Assembly: GCA_002329445.1 (NCBI GenBank) | Contig: DCTU01000105.1 | Coordinates: forward strand, 1-10,471 | Source: a bacterium UBP9_UBA1432 | GTDB taxonomy: Bacteria; Vulcanimicrobiota; Xenobia; Xenobiales; Xenobiaceae | DNA length: 10,471 nucleotides | Reading direction: 5' to 3' | Part shown: piece by piece, positions 1 to 6,225 of the stretch | How positions within the stretch are numbered: the first letter of the stretch is position 1 | Layout: the number at the start of each line of letters is the position of its first letter | The notes under the pieces: model-generated | What the model saw: the letters and a program-made list of their open reading frames with translations, nothing else | What the model was told of the DNA's origin: nothing | The model's database searches: none | Position numbers and translations under genes: made by a program

Positions 1-792
1 GGCGCCGAGACCAACTACTACTGGGTACCGAGCGGGATCCTTGGGCTGTCGCAGGTCCTCAATGAGACCGATGGCACCGGGGCCCCCAATGCCAACTACG
101 TGCTGGGACCCAACGGCCTCATCGCCATTGTCGATGGCAGCGGCCACGAGCTTTACTACGTCACGGACGCCCTGGGCAGCGTGCTGGCCCTGACGGACGA
201 GACGGGGATGGTGACCGATACCTATGCCTATGATGAGTATGGCCAGACTGTGGCGACTACTGGCTCGTCTCAAAACCGCATGCGCTTCGCCGGCCAGGCG
301 CTAGAGGATGGTGGTTTGATGTATCTCAGGCACCGGCAATATAGCCCAACCTCGGGAGGTTTCATCAGTCGTGATCCGATCGGCCACATTGGCGGCGTAC
401 ATCTCTACCGCTATGTTGACGGCAATCCTGTGCGGTGGACCGACAATGAAGGGTTGGCATGCTGTACTTCGTTTGGAGAATGCTTCGCGAAGTGCATGAC
501 CTTCTTAATGGGACCAATGATCGCCGCGGCTGCTGGCACAGCCAACTGGGGAAAGACCATGGTCCAGGCAGTCATTGCCAGAGAGGTCAACGCGGCCCTT
601 GCGGCGGAGGCCGCCGCCGGTGGCGGAGTTAACGTGGTCTGGAGAATCACACAGACCGCTCGCCTAATTCCTGCGATATTGGCAGAGGGTGGCCTAAGTG
701 CTGCGGCATTTGCGTTCCTGTCGGCTGGCGTCGGGCTCTCCGTTGGGTGCGCAGCAAGGTGCGCTTGGGACCCCTGTTCGTACGACTTCTAA
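1..792 (+). CDS. Rhs/YD-repeat protein, C-terminal part (5' end outside window), with short Cys-rich hydrophobic tail
   Basis: The frame is open from base 1 with no need for a start inside the window, so this is the last 263 residues of a much larger protein. Residues about 53-152 are the Rhs-associated core: DALGSVLALTD, the YD repeat YAYDEYG, RFAGQ, YLRHRQYSP, then FISRDPIG followed by LYRYVDGNP. In this family the core closes a beta-cocoon shell and is followed by a variable C-terminal effector. Here the tail (about residues 153-263) is only ~110 aa, Ala/Gly-rich and hydrophobic, with CC and CxxxC near its start and CxxxC plus PCSYDF at the end. I do not recognise a nuclease or other catalytic motif in it. 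It could be a membrane-acting toxin tip or a non-toxic tail. The segment has visibly lower GC than the genes from 2.5 kb onward, as is usual for exchanged Rhs tips. Rhs assignment is firm; toxin activity is a guess. Confidence 0.93.
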   Translation, partial: GAETNYYWVPSGILGLSQVLNETDGTGAPNANYVLGPNGLIAIVDGSGHELYYVTDALGSVLALTDETGMVTDTYAYDEYGQTVATTGSSQNRMRFAGQALEDGGLMYLRHRQYSPTSGGFISRDPIGHIGGVHLYRYVDGNPVRWTDNEGLACCTSFGECFAKCMTFLMGPMIAAAAGTANWGKTMVQAVIAREVNAALAAEAAAGGGVNVVWRITQTARLIPAILAEGGLSAAAFAFLSAGVGLSVGCAARCAWDPCSYDF

Positions 793-854
793 TCGCATCT
801 ACTAGGTTACATCAACCACGGAAGTTCCTAACTTACCCAATGAGGTAGACGTAA

Positions 855-1046
855 GTGCTGGCAAAATGGTCGCAACTGTCCTTCTATGCACTCACTTTCG
901 GTACAGTAGTGGCGTATATCTCATACTCCAGCACTAGATCGGCGCTGAACGCCCATGTGCTGTCGATCACCATGATCAGCTGGACCATCGCGGCCAGTCT
1001 TCATATGTATTCGATGTGGCGGAATTTTCAGAAACCCAAGGATTAG
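855..1046 (+). CDS. Small two-helix membrane protein, candidate Rhs immunity protein
   Basis: This 63-aa ORF starts with GTG at 855, preceded by GAGG at 842-845 with about 9 bases of spacing. It begins 62 bases after the Rhs stop and runs the same way. Two hydrophobic stretches, about residues 8-25 and 35-54, look like membrane helices, with a basic tail (NFQKPKD). I recognise no family. In Rhs and other polymorphic-toxin loci, the small gene directly after the toxin tip is usually the cognate immunity protein, and membrane immunity proteins often go with membrane-acting tips. The hydrophobic Rhs tail here is compatible with that. Position, ribosome site and membrane topology support a real gene; the immunity role rests on position only. 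Confidence 0.6.
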   Translation: MLAKWSQLSFYALTFGTVVAYISYSSTRSALNAHVLSITMISWTIAASLHMYSMWRNFQKPKD

Positions 1047-1072
1047 GTCCGACTGTCATCGCGGCACGCGTC

Positions 1073-1123
1073 GATGCTTCTGGCAACACACCGCTAACCA
1101 ACGGTGGGCGTGCCGGAAGCATC
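1073..1123. terminator. Stem-loop downstream of the Rhs/small-ORF pair, possible transcription end
   Basis: An imperfect inverted repeat has arms of about 21 bases, beginning GATGCTTC and ending GAAGCATC, with an 8-base loop at about 1094-1101. It lies 27 bases after the small membrane ORF. There is no clear T-run after it (TCTCTATTC follows), so it is not a classic intrinsic terminator. It may be a Rho-assisted end or an RNA-stabilising hairpin. Confidence 0.4.
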
Positions 1124-1409
1124 TCTATTCTGGGCCATGCTGCCTGCCCGTGATCGGACTGGCCCACCGCCGGAGGATGACCTGGTTACAGGTTCCCATA
1201 TTGTTTCCTGCTCAGGAAGCTCTTCACAGAAGTGGAAACATGGTGGCGATCAACGAGCGCTCTGCTCCAGACTTTGCGCTAGTTCCTGGCCAGCCAGCCG
1301 GGTATTCGGCCGTTGATACCATTGCATATGCATCGGCCTCATGTCCACACAAGGCAGAGCCCGCCCCGTAGATCGGCTTGCTCCGGTGGCGGGCGAAAGG
1401 TGCGAGCCG
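1124..1409. other. Spacer without a convincing gene
   Basis: Several short frames are open here on both strands, but none combines a ribosome site, a good start and a recognisable family. Base composition is closer to the Rhs tail than to the recombinase genes. It could hold a decayed former Rhs tip or immunity gene, but I cannot show that. Confidence 0.4.
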
Positions 1410-1449
1410 CGTATGTGTCGCCCTTTGCCGGCAAAGGGCGACACATACG
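1410..1449. repeat. Perfect 40-bp palindrome with no loop
   Basis: Two 20-base arms are exact reverse complements and meet at CC|GG with no spacer (left arm begins CGTATGTGTCGC, right arm ends GCGACACATACG). It is preceded by TGCGAGC. No T-tract follows on either side, so an intrinsic terminator is unlikely. It could be a protein-binding site, a processed RNA hairpin or a recombination or replication signal. Confidence 0.85.
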
Positions 1450-1512
1450 TTGCGGGAGCGCAGTGCTGAGCGCAGCGTTCTGGGGGTTGGCTACAGGGCC
1501 AACGTGCGAGCT

Positions 1513-1548
1513 CCGTGGTTGTCGCAGAATCTTCTGCGACAACCACGG
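1513..1548. repeat. 36-bp hairpin, perfect 17-bp arms
   Basis: The left arm (1513-1529, beginning CCGTGGTTGTCGC) pairs perfectly with the right arm (1532-1548) around a 2-base centre. Like the palindrome about 100 bases upstream, it is preceded by TGCGAGC plus two bases and has CGT then TGTCGC in its left arm, so the two look like diverged copies of one hairpin element. Confidence 0.85.
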
Positions 1549-1566
1549 GACGAACATGGGTGGCAG

Positions 1567-1589
1567 TTCGGGTCGCGGAGCGACCCGGA
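1567..1589. repeat. Third short hairpin
   Basis: CGGGTCGC (1569-1576) pairs perfectly with GCGACCCG (1580-1587) around a GGA loop, and one more outer T-A pair is possible. It again carries GTCGC/GCGAC in the stem. It follows the second hairpin and precedes the tandem array. Confidence 0.65.
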
Positions 1590-1630
1590 TGGACCTTGCC
1601 CAGCCTGCAGAGGTCCCATTGGTCCCAGTT

Positions 1631-2192
1631 GGCCCCGCCCTCCGCTGGCCTCCGGGCGGGGCACAAGATAGACCTCAGCCCCGGAAACGGGCCTGGTCCA
1701 AGAATCCGCAGCACGTGCAAGTGCACGGTTCCGGCCTTGCGGCCGGTAGATAGAACCAGCCTGAACAAAGCCTGCTGGCCCCGCCCTCCGCTGGCCTCCG
1801 GGCGGGGCGCAAGATAGACCTCAGCCCCGGAAACGGACCCGGTCCAAGAATCCACAACACGTGCAAGTGCACGGTTCCGGCCTGGCGGCCGGCGGATAGA
1901 ACCAGCCTGAACACACCCTGCTGGCCCCGCCCTCCGCTGGCCCCCGGGCGGGGCACAGGGCAGACCTCAGCCCGGAAACGGGCCCGGTCAAAGAATCCAC
2001 AACACGTGCAAGTGCACGGTTCCGGCCTTACGGCCAGCAGATAGAACCTGCCTGAACAAACCCTGCTGGCCCCGCCCTCCGCTGGCCTCCGGGCGGGGCA
2101 CAAGGAAGACCTCAGCCCGGAAACGGGCCCGGTCCAAGAATCCGCAGCACGTGCAAGTGCACGGTTCCGGCCTGGCGGCCGGCAGATAGAAC
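1631..2192. repeat. Tandem array: three full and one partial copy of a ~146-bp structured unit
   Basis: Copies start at 1631, 1777, 1923 and 2068, with spacings of 146, 146 and 145; the last is cut at about 2192. Each unit has three potential stem-loops: GCCCCGCCC with GGGCGGGGC; CGTGC with GCACG across AAGT; and GGTTC-CGGCC with GGCCG and a distal GAACC. The third hairpin's loop differs between copies (TTGC, TGGC, TTAC, TGGC) while its GGCC stem is kept. The period is not a multiple of three, so any frame through the array shifts at each copy; this argues against a repeat protein. I see no promoter. It may be a repeated small RNA, a repetitive extragenic element or recombinase target DNA. 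The array itself is directly visible; its role is unknown. Confidence 0.9.
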
Positions 2193-2199
2193 ACCATGT

Positions 2200-2385
2200 T
2201 GGAACCCGGGCCCTGCTTCGGCCGATCCCCCATCATCCTGAAGTGGCGCATCTTAGCGGACGGTTCGTCGGCCGTCAACCCCCGCGTGTCCAAGGCTGGT
2301 TGGGGGTTGACTGCCGCCGCCCCGCCCGCTCTTCAAAGGGCGCGTCCGGATGATGGGTCGGCCGAAGCAGGCTGCCCGGGTTCCA
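2200..2385. repeat. Large imperfect inverted repeat, two 84-bp arms
   Basis: Bases 2200-2283 and 2302-2385 align as reverse complements along their whole length, at roughly 70% identity with small balanced gaps. Matching blocks include TGGAACCCGGGC, CTGCTTCGGCCGA, CCCATCATCC and GTCAACCCCC. The loop is 18 bases (2284-2301). It sits between the tandem array and the recombinase operon, about 80 bases before that operon's first start codon. It could be a leader RNA structure, a decayed palindromic duplication or a recombination site. Confidence 0.75.
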
Positions 2386-2465
2386 GCCTCCGCGCCGGAA
2401 TCCGGGCCAACCAAAGCAGGGCTGGGGGACGGGCCCTGACCCAGACGGCGCAACAGGGAGGCCAC

Positions 2466-2693
2466 GTGCAGATCCTCAACCGCTTCCAGGAGACGATCTT
2501 CCAGGCCTGGTTCCAGGACCGGGGCCCAGCCCTGCGGTTCGCCCGCATGATCGGGGCCAACCCCCGACGCTTCGCCCTGATCGGGGTGCGCCACCAGGAC
2601 GGGGCCTGGACCGTCCGCTACCGCGCCCGCCGCCAATCGCCCTGGCTCCCCGACGCCCGGGCCACCTGGACCGCCAACGGAGGTGCTCGATGA
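2466..2693 (+). CDS. 75-aa unknown protein, first gene of the recombinase operon
   Basis: A GTG start at 2466 follows GGGAG at 2456-2460 with 5-base spacing. A longer reading of the frame back to 2196 runs through the inverted repeat and lacks a ribosome site, so I reject it. The stop overlaps the recombinase start (ATGA at 2690-2693), so the two are translationally coupled. The protein is basic and Arg/Trp-rich (RFARMIGANPRR, WTVRYRARRQ), begins with a likely amphipathic helix and shows no motif I know. It does not resemble the SAM-like core-binding domain missing from the recombinase, but a supplied DNA-binding or directionality function is plausible from the coupling. It is real by context; its function is unknown. 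Confidence 0.65.
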   Translation: MQILNRFQETIFQAWFQDRGPALRFARMIGANPRRFALIGVRHQDGAWTVRYRARRQSPWLPDARATWTANGGAR

Positions 2694-3289
2694 ACCCGCG
2701 AACCCTGAATGCGTACGAGATCCGGAACCTCCTCCACACCCTGACCCCCCGCTCCCCCTTCGGGGCCCGCGACCTCGCCATGCTGGTCCTGGCCCTGCAC
2801 ACGGGGTTGCGGGTCTCCGAGCTGGTGGGGCTCGACGTGTCCCACGTGGCCAACAGCCAGGGGCCGCGCCAGACCCTGGACCTTCCCGCCGGCCTGGCCA
2901 AGGGCGGAAGTGGAAGGATCATCCCCCTCAACCAGGTGGCTCGGGACGCCATCGCCGACATCCTGTCCTTCAACCAGCACCGCGGCTTCCCCGTGGCGCC
3001 TGGCGCCCCGCTCTTCGTGAACCGCCGGCACCAGCGCCTCTCCACCCGCTACGTCCAGCGCCTGATGGAAGCCCTCCGCAACCAGGCCGACCTGGACGTC
3101 CACGCCACCCCGCACACCCTGCGCCACACCTTCGCCTCCCAGGTTGCCCGCAAGCATGGCAACCTCCGGGCCGTCCAGGCCCTGCTCGGCCACCGCCGCC
3201 TCGCGACGGTGGAGATCTACACCCACGTCGACCGCCAGGAACTCGCGGAAGCCGTGGCCACCCTCGAGCAGACCCTCCCACAACCCTGA
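2690..3289 (+). CDS. Short tyrosine recombinase (XerC/D and FimB-like catalytic domain only)
   Basis: The protein has 199 residues, started by ATG with GGAGG at 2679-2683. The tyrosine recombinase catalytic set is complete: Arg41 in HTGLRVSEL, Lys71 in KGGSGR, His142 and Arg145 in PHTLRH, His168 in LLGHRR, and the nucleophile Tyr177 in IYTHVD. The fold starts at once (LNAYEIRNLL), so the N-terminal core-binding domain of about 100 residues found in XerC/D, phage integrases and IntI is absent. That length matches the fimbrial inversion recombinases FimB/FimE (about 200 aa). I see no IntI-specific insertion, so it is not an integron integrase. It should cut and rejoin DNA through a 3'-phosphotyrosine at short inverted arms; likely targets are the local repeats. 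It is coupled to the 75-aa gene upstream and followed after 18 bases by a 54-aa gene. Confidence 0.93.
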   Translation: MNPRTLNAYEIRNLLHTLTPRSPFGARDLAMLVLALHTGLRVSELVGLDVSHVANSQGPRQTLDLPAGLAKGGSGRIIPLNQVARDAIADILSFNQHRGFPVAPGAPLFVNRRHQRLSTRYVQRLMEALRNQADLDVHATPHTLRHTFASQVARKHGNLRAVQALLGHRRLATVEIYTHVDRQELAEAVATLEQTLPQP

Positions 3290-3307
3290 CCCCGGAAGGA
3301 GGCCCCC

Positions 3308-3472
3308 ATGAAACTCCTCACCACGAACCCGAAGCTGGCCGAGGCCCTGGAGGGGCTCGGATGCCGGCGGGAACCCTTCCCGACCCCCGTGGGCCTGCGG
3401 CTCCTGGTGATGGTCGGTCCTCCCGAACTCCTGCTGAACTCCCAGCGCCCTCGCAGGTTGCGGCGGGCCTGA
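3308..3472 (+). CDS. 54-aa unknown protein, third gene of the recombinase operon
   Basis: An ATG at 3308 lies 18 bases after the recombinase stop, with a very strong ribosome site (GGAAGGAGG ending at 3302). The product begins MKLLTTNPKLAEALEGLGC, has a hydrophobic middle (LRLLVMVGPPELLL) and ends in a basic stretch (RPRRLRRA). I recognise no family. It could be complete, or the front of a gene cut short where the convergent RHH gene now lies: that gene's stop is only 21 bases away. The ribosome site and operon position make translation likely. Confidence 0.6.
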   Translation: MKLLTTNPKLAEALEGLGCRREPFPTPVGLRLLVMVGPPELLLNSQRPRRLRRA

Positions 3473-3493
3473 ACCCTCCCGTCCTCCAGCAAC

Positions 3494-4306
3494 TCATCTC
3501 CTCCGGGACGGACGCCGGCGGGGCGGAGGCAAGGGGGGGATCTCGACCCCGGCGGCCCGGGCCAGGCTCTCGATCTCGTCGAGGGTTTCCCGGGCCTTGC
3601 CGTCTTCCGGATTGTCCCGCAGGACCAACTGCCACTGCTTCGCCGCGGAACGCAACCATGAAGGGTCCGCGTAGCGGGTGCCCCGGGCCGCCTGTCCTCG
3701 GACCTCCTCAGCCGCCTGGCGCTCCCGACTCCGCTGGATCTCCTCGGCCAGGGCCTGCGCCTGGCGCGCCGCGATGCCCAGACCCTCGACCAACCCAGAG
3801 ATCTCGTCCCCATAACCCTCGGAACGGTAGGTGTGAATCAGGTCTTCGGCCATCTCCCTGGCCTCCAGCAACCCCTTCAGCCGCCCTTCTTCAAAGCCCG
3901 CACCGGCGGCCACTGGTGCCGATGTCGGCCGCCCGGCCCGTTCCCGGCGCAGGCGTGCCGCCTCCCCGGCCTCCCGGCGCAGCCGCTGCAGCTCCCCGGG
4001 CTCCACCAGCTCCACACCCAGCCTGGTTGCCAGGATACCCGCAGCTTCGCGCAGTTCCTCGCGTCCGTCGGGATCGGCCTCCAACCAGTGTTCCAGACGG
4101 ACAGCCAGGCGCGGAGACCAGGCAGGCTCGCCCTCCAGCCCGTACTGCTCGGGCAGGGGCCAGCCGAGATCCTGGTAGATCAATCGCCGCAGGTAGAAGG
4201 AGAGCCCGCCCGCCCGGCCTCGGCCGCCCTGGGCCAGGGGCCGCAGTTCCTCCAGGACATCCTCCTCGAGTCGCACCGTGATCTGGTCTCGCCCTCGCCT
4301 GGCCAT
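3494..4306 (-). CDS. Ribbon-helix-helix (CopG/Arc-type) protein with long charged coiled tail
   Basis: This 270-aa protein starts at ATG 4306, behind AGGGAGG with suitable spacing. Residues about 6-13 (RDQITVRL) form a typical RHH strand, followed by two short helices (14-26 and about 34-47). RHH proteins dimerise through the strand and bind short palindromic operators. The rest is unusual for a plain RHH repressor (commonly 45-110 aa). Residues about 100-205 are rich in Glu, Arg, Ala and Leu and look alpha-helical or coiled-coil, followed by a Trp/Lys-containing segment (KQWQLVLRDNPEDGKARE) and a Pro/Arg-rich end. It may be a regulator, a DNA-partition or mobilisation accessory factor, or a larger nucleoprotein protein. 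Perfect 15-bp inverted repeats lie just upstream of its ribosome site and are a likely operator. It converges on the recombinase operon. DNA binding is probable; exact role unknown. Confidence 0.75.
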   Translation of the reverse strand: MARRGRDQITVRLEEDVLEELRPLAQGGRGRAGGLSFYLRRLIYQDLGWPLPEQYGLEGEPAWSPRLAVRLEHWLEADPDGREELREAAGILATRLGVELVEPGELQRLRREAGEAARLRRERAGRPTSAPVAAGAGFEEGRLKGLLEAREMAEDLIHTYRSEGYGDEISGLVEGLGIAARQAQALAEEIQRSRERQAAEEVRGQAARGTRYADPSWLRSAAKQWQLVLRDNPEDGKARETLDEIESLARAAGVEIPPLPPPRRRPSRRR

Positions 4307-4320
4307 GACGGCACCTCCCT

Positions 4321-4375
4321 ATGTGACATGCACTTCACCACGGGGAAAGCACCTCCTGCAAAGTGCATGTCACAT
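4321..4375. promoter_or_regulatory. Perfect 15-bp inverted repeats upstream of the RHH gene, likely operator
   Basis: ATGTGACATGCACTT (4321-4335) and AAGTGCATGTCACAT (4361-4375) are exact reverse complements, 25 bases apart. The inner one ends about 5 bases before the RHH ribosome site, so a bound protein would block transcription of that gene. The 13-bp core AAGTGCATGTCAC recurs at 4784 and 7184. Each arm is itself a near-palindrome (GTGcATGtCAC). Confidence 0.75.
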
Positions 4376-4780
4376 CCATGGCCAGATGAAGGGGCAGGGG
4401 GCGTCGAACGACCTGCGAAATCCCACGATGGCCCGAGCCAGGCTCATCCTTCCCCCGCCTGGCAAGGGCCACCTGCGTCCCTGAAGGGCCCTCTGCCCCG
4501 CCTGCAGAATCTTATTCAACAGTGCAGCCTGGAAAGGGAAGAGACTCACGCCCCCTCCAGGCTGCTGGCTTTTCCGCCAGGCGCCCAGCCTGCCCTGGCC
4601 TCGGGGCTCGGAACCCGACCGGGAACGGGCCTGCGACGACGGACCGCGCAACCCCTTGGCACGTCACCTTTCACGCCCATGATCGGGCCGGGTAGGCGCC
4701 TGGCGGCGCTCCGCTCGGGGCCTCCACCGACGCCCCAAGGCCCCCCCGCCGCACGCTCCCAGGTCTCCTGGATGTGCCCC
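4376..4780. other. About 400 bp without a convincing gene
   Basis: Frames on both strands are open but show Pro/Arg/Gly-rich translations typical of GC-rich shadows, and none has a ribosome site that fits. A less GC-rich patch lies near 4508-4530 (AATCTTATTCAACAG), and a small hairpin (CTGGC/GCCAG) near 4563-4578. It is bounded on both sides by the AAGTGCATGTCAC core, so it may be an empty or decayed cassette. Confidence 0.4.
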
Positions 4781-4822
4781 GAAAAGTGCATGTCACACGC
4801 TTTCAGGCCTGACCGCGACGCG
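4781..4822. repeat. ~40-bp direct repeat, left copy, flanking the first AbiE module
   Basis: From AAG at 4784 this aligns without gaps over 39 bases to 7184-7222, with 32 matches including the first 12 bases (AAGTGCATGTCA). It lies 63 bases past the stop of the AbiEii-WYL gene. The copies are 2400 bases apart and enclose only that antitoxin-toxin pair, like borders of a cassette or attachment sites. Confidence 0.75.
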
Positions 4823-4884
4823 AGCGGAAGCCCCATCAGGTCTTGCCTCTGCTCGCCCACCCCAAGCGCAACCTGGAGCCCGCC

Positions 4885-6225
4885 TCAATCTGCCCGAAGA
4901 CCAACGCGGCCGGGGCAGGCGAACCCCCCGGGCGCCTGGTGAGGCCGCAGGGCCGTGGAGGTCGTGAAGCGGGTGAATCTCCGCCCGCACTGCGGGCACT
5001 CGACGACTCTGCTCCCACTCCCCGTTGACACCAGCGGTTCGGGCGGCGCTGGCGACGGGGCCAGAGGACGTAGCCCGGACTGGACAAGCTCCACACGGAA
5101 GCGGGGGTGGAAGACCCTGTTTGAGACCCGGGCGCTTTGGATCTGGTCCACAGGGTAGGCGCACATCTCCCCAGTCGTGGCCTCGACAGCGTACAACAAC
5201 AGGACTCCTTCTCGGCTTCTCCGCAAGGCGTAGGGCTCCATCGTCTGGATGCGGCCCTGGTAGCCCAGTTCCACGCACAGACGGTTGGCCGCTGCGAATC
5301 GGATCGGCTCGAGGGGCACCATCTGTCCCCAGAGGCGGCCCGTCGACGGCGGGCTCCACACGACCCCATCCGCCCCAGGCACTTCCGGCAACTCGGCTAT
5401 CGGTCGCCCCTCCAACCAACCGAACAGCCCTTCCAGATCCTCCCAGAAGGGCCCGATCTCTGGCAGCAACGGGATTTGATGGGCCAGCATGTTCTCCCAC
5501 TCGGTTTCCAACTCGACACGGAAGGGTGAGGCGGCCATGGACTGCATGGTCGGAGTCGGGATGCCCTTGAAGCGGCACTTCTCGTCCAACACCTGCCGGA
5601 CCAGGTCCGGTGCTGTGCCAGGATCACCGCGTCGGAAGATGTTCACCACATCGTAGAGGTCGCGGGGCCGGCAGCGCTCCGCCAGGGCCCGGATCTTCTC
5701 GGCAAAGACCTCCTCGTAGGAATAGCAGCCCACCTTGGCGACCTCGGGGAGCGTATCAGGGTAGTCGTGTGTGATGGGCCGCAGAACCGTGGGCCGGACG
5801 ACCCTCTCGGCGGCAGTCAGATCCAGCTTCACCTTCCCGGGATTCCGCGACCCGACCGGGCCCCGATAATACAGCCGCCCTTCCACGGACCTGGGCGAAA
5901 GGGTCTTCAGCACCAGGGGCGCCGGGAACTCGATACCGCTCTCCCGGGTCACCCGCTCTTGCACGCGTTCCAGGAGCGGCCGCACCAGGTCGACGTGCAG
6001 CGTTCCCCCTTCCAGGATCGTGAAGTCCAGGTCTTCGGAGAAGCGGTAGGTATCGAGGTAGCACTTCTTCAAGCAGGTGCCACCTTTGAAGGCCCAGCCC
6101 TGGAGGACCGATGGTTCCTGTCCGAGCGCCCACAACAGCCAGCCGATGACGTAGTCCTTCTCCAGGACATGCTCCTGCAGGCCCCACTCCCGGACCCTTT
6201 CCTGGAGATCCGCTCGGCGGATCAC
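4885..6225 (-). CDS. abiEii: AbiEii-family nucleotidyltransferase toxin fused to WYL-like domain and C-terminal zinc motif
   Basis: The protein has 446 residues and a GTG start at 6225 that overlaps the antitoxin stop (GTGA), with GGGGAGG just upstream. Residues about 1-240 carry the AbiEii/AbiGii nucleotidyltransferase signature: LEKDYV (21-26), KGGTCLKK (48-55), RFSEDLDF (61-68, metal-binding Asp65 and Asp67), KVKLDL (131-136) and EEVFAEKIRAL with PRDLYD (about 171-192). In type IV systems this toxin transfers nucleotides to an RNA target such as tRNA and stops growth. Residues about 305-380 look like a WYL-type ligand-sensing domain (VELGYQGRIQTMEPYALRRS, then LLLYAVEATTGE). The end has Cys410, Cys413, His429 and Cys437 (CPQCGRRF, PHQ, ACPGR), a likely zinc site. 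The usual toxin is near 300 aa, so the extra domains are the notable feature. The fusion may make the toxin responsive to a nucleic-acid or nucleotide signal; that is inference. Confidence 0.9.
   Translation of the reverse strand: MIRRADLQERVREWGLQEHVLEKDYVIGWLLWALGQEPSVLQGWAFKGGTCLKKCYLDTYRFSEDLDFTILEGGTLHVDLVRPLLERVQERVTRESGIEFPAPLVLKTLSPRSVEGRLYYRGPVGSRNPGKVKLDLTAAERVVRPTVLRPITHDYPDTLPEVAKVGCYSYEEVFAEKIRALAERCRPRDLYDVVNIFRRGDPGTAPDLVRQVLDEKCRFKGIPTPTMQSMAASPFRVELETEWENMLAHQIPLLPEIGPFWEDLEGLFGWLEGRPIAELPEVPGADGVVWSPPSTGRLWGQMVPLEPIRFAAANRLCVELGYQGRIQTMEPYALRRSREGVLLLYAVEATTGEMCAYPVDQIQSARVSNRVFHPRFRVELVQSGLRPLAPSPAPPEPLVSTGSGSRVVECPQCGRRFTRFTTSTALRPHQAPGGFACPGRVGLRAD

Noticed and set aside
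490..498. AAGTGCATG inside the Rhs tail, as another copy of the core motif
   Set aside because: Only 9 bases match, it lies within coding sequence, and the flanks do not align to the other copies.
1410..1548. Intrinsic terminators at the perfect hairpins
   Set aside because: Neither hairpin is followed by a T-run on either strand, and no gene ends next to them.
1675..2103. Minus-strand repeat-protein frame in the tandem array
   Set aside because: The repeated peptide arises from the DNA repeat. The 146/145-bp period shifts frame each copy, and there is no ribosome site.
1631..2192. CRISPR array or integron attC array
   Set aside because: Units are ~146 bp with no short repeat/unique spacer pattern, no cas genes and no RYYYAAC/GTTRRRY boxes. 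The recombinase lacks IntI features.
2196..2465. N-terminal extension of the 75-aa operon gene to 2196
   Set aside because: It would translate the large inverted repeat. The GGGAG-spaced GTG at 2466 is the only start with a good ribosome site.
2683..4281. 532-codon open frame across the recombinase and RHH genes
   Set aside because: It overlaps the clearly real recombinase in another frame and runs antisense to the RHH gene. Its product is a Pro/Gly/Arg-rich sequence typical of GC-rich shadow frames.
4370..4651. 93-aa minus-strand frame in the geneless stretch
   Set aside because: No ribosome site and no recognisable family, and its end runs into the inverted-repeat core at 4361-4375.
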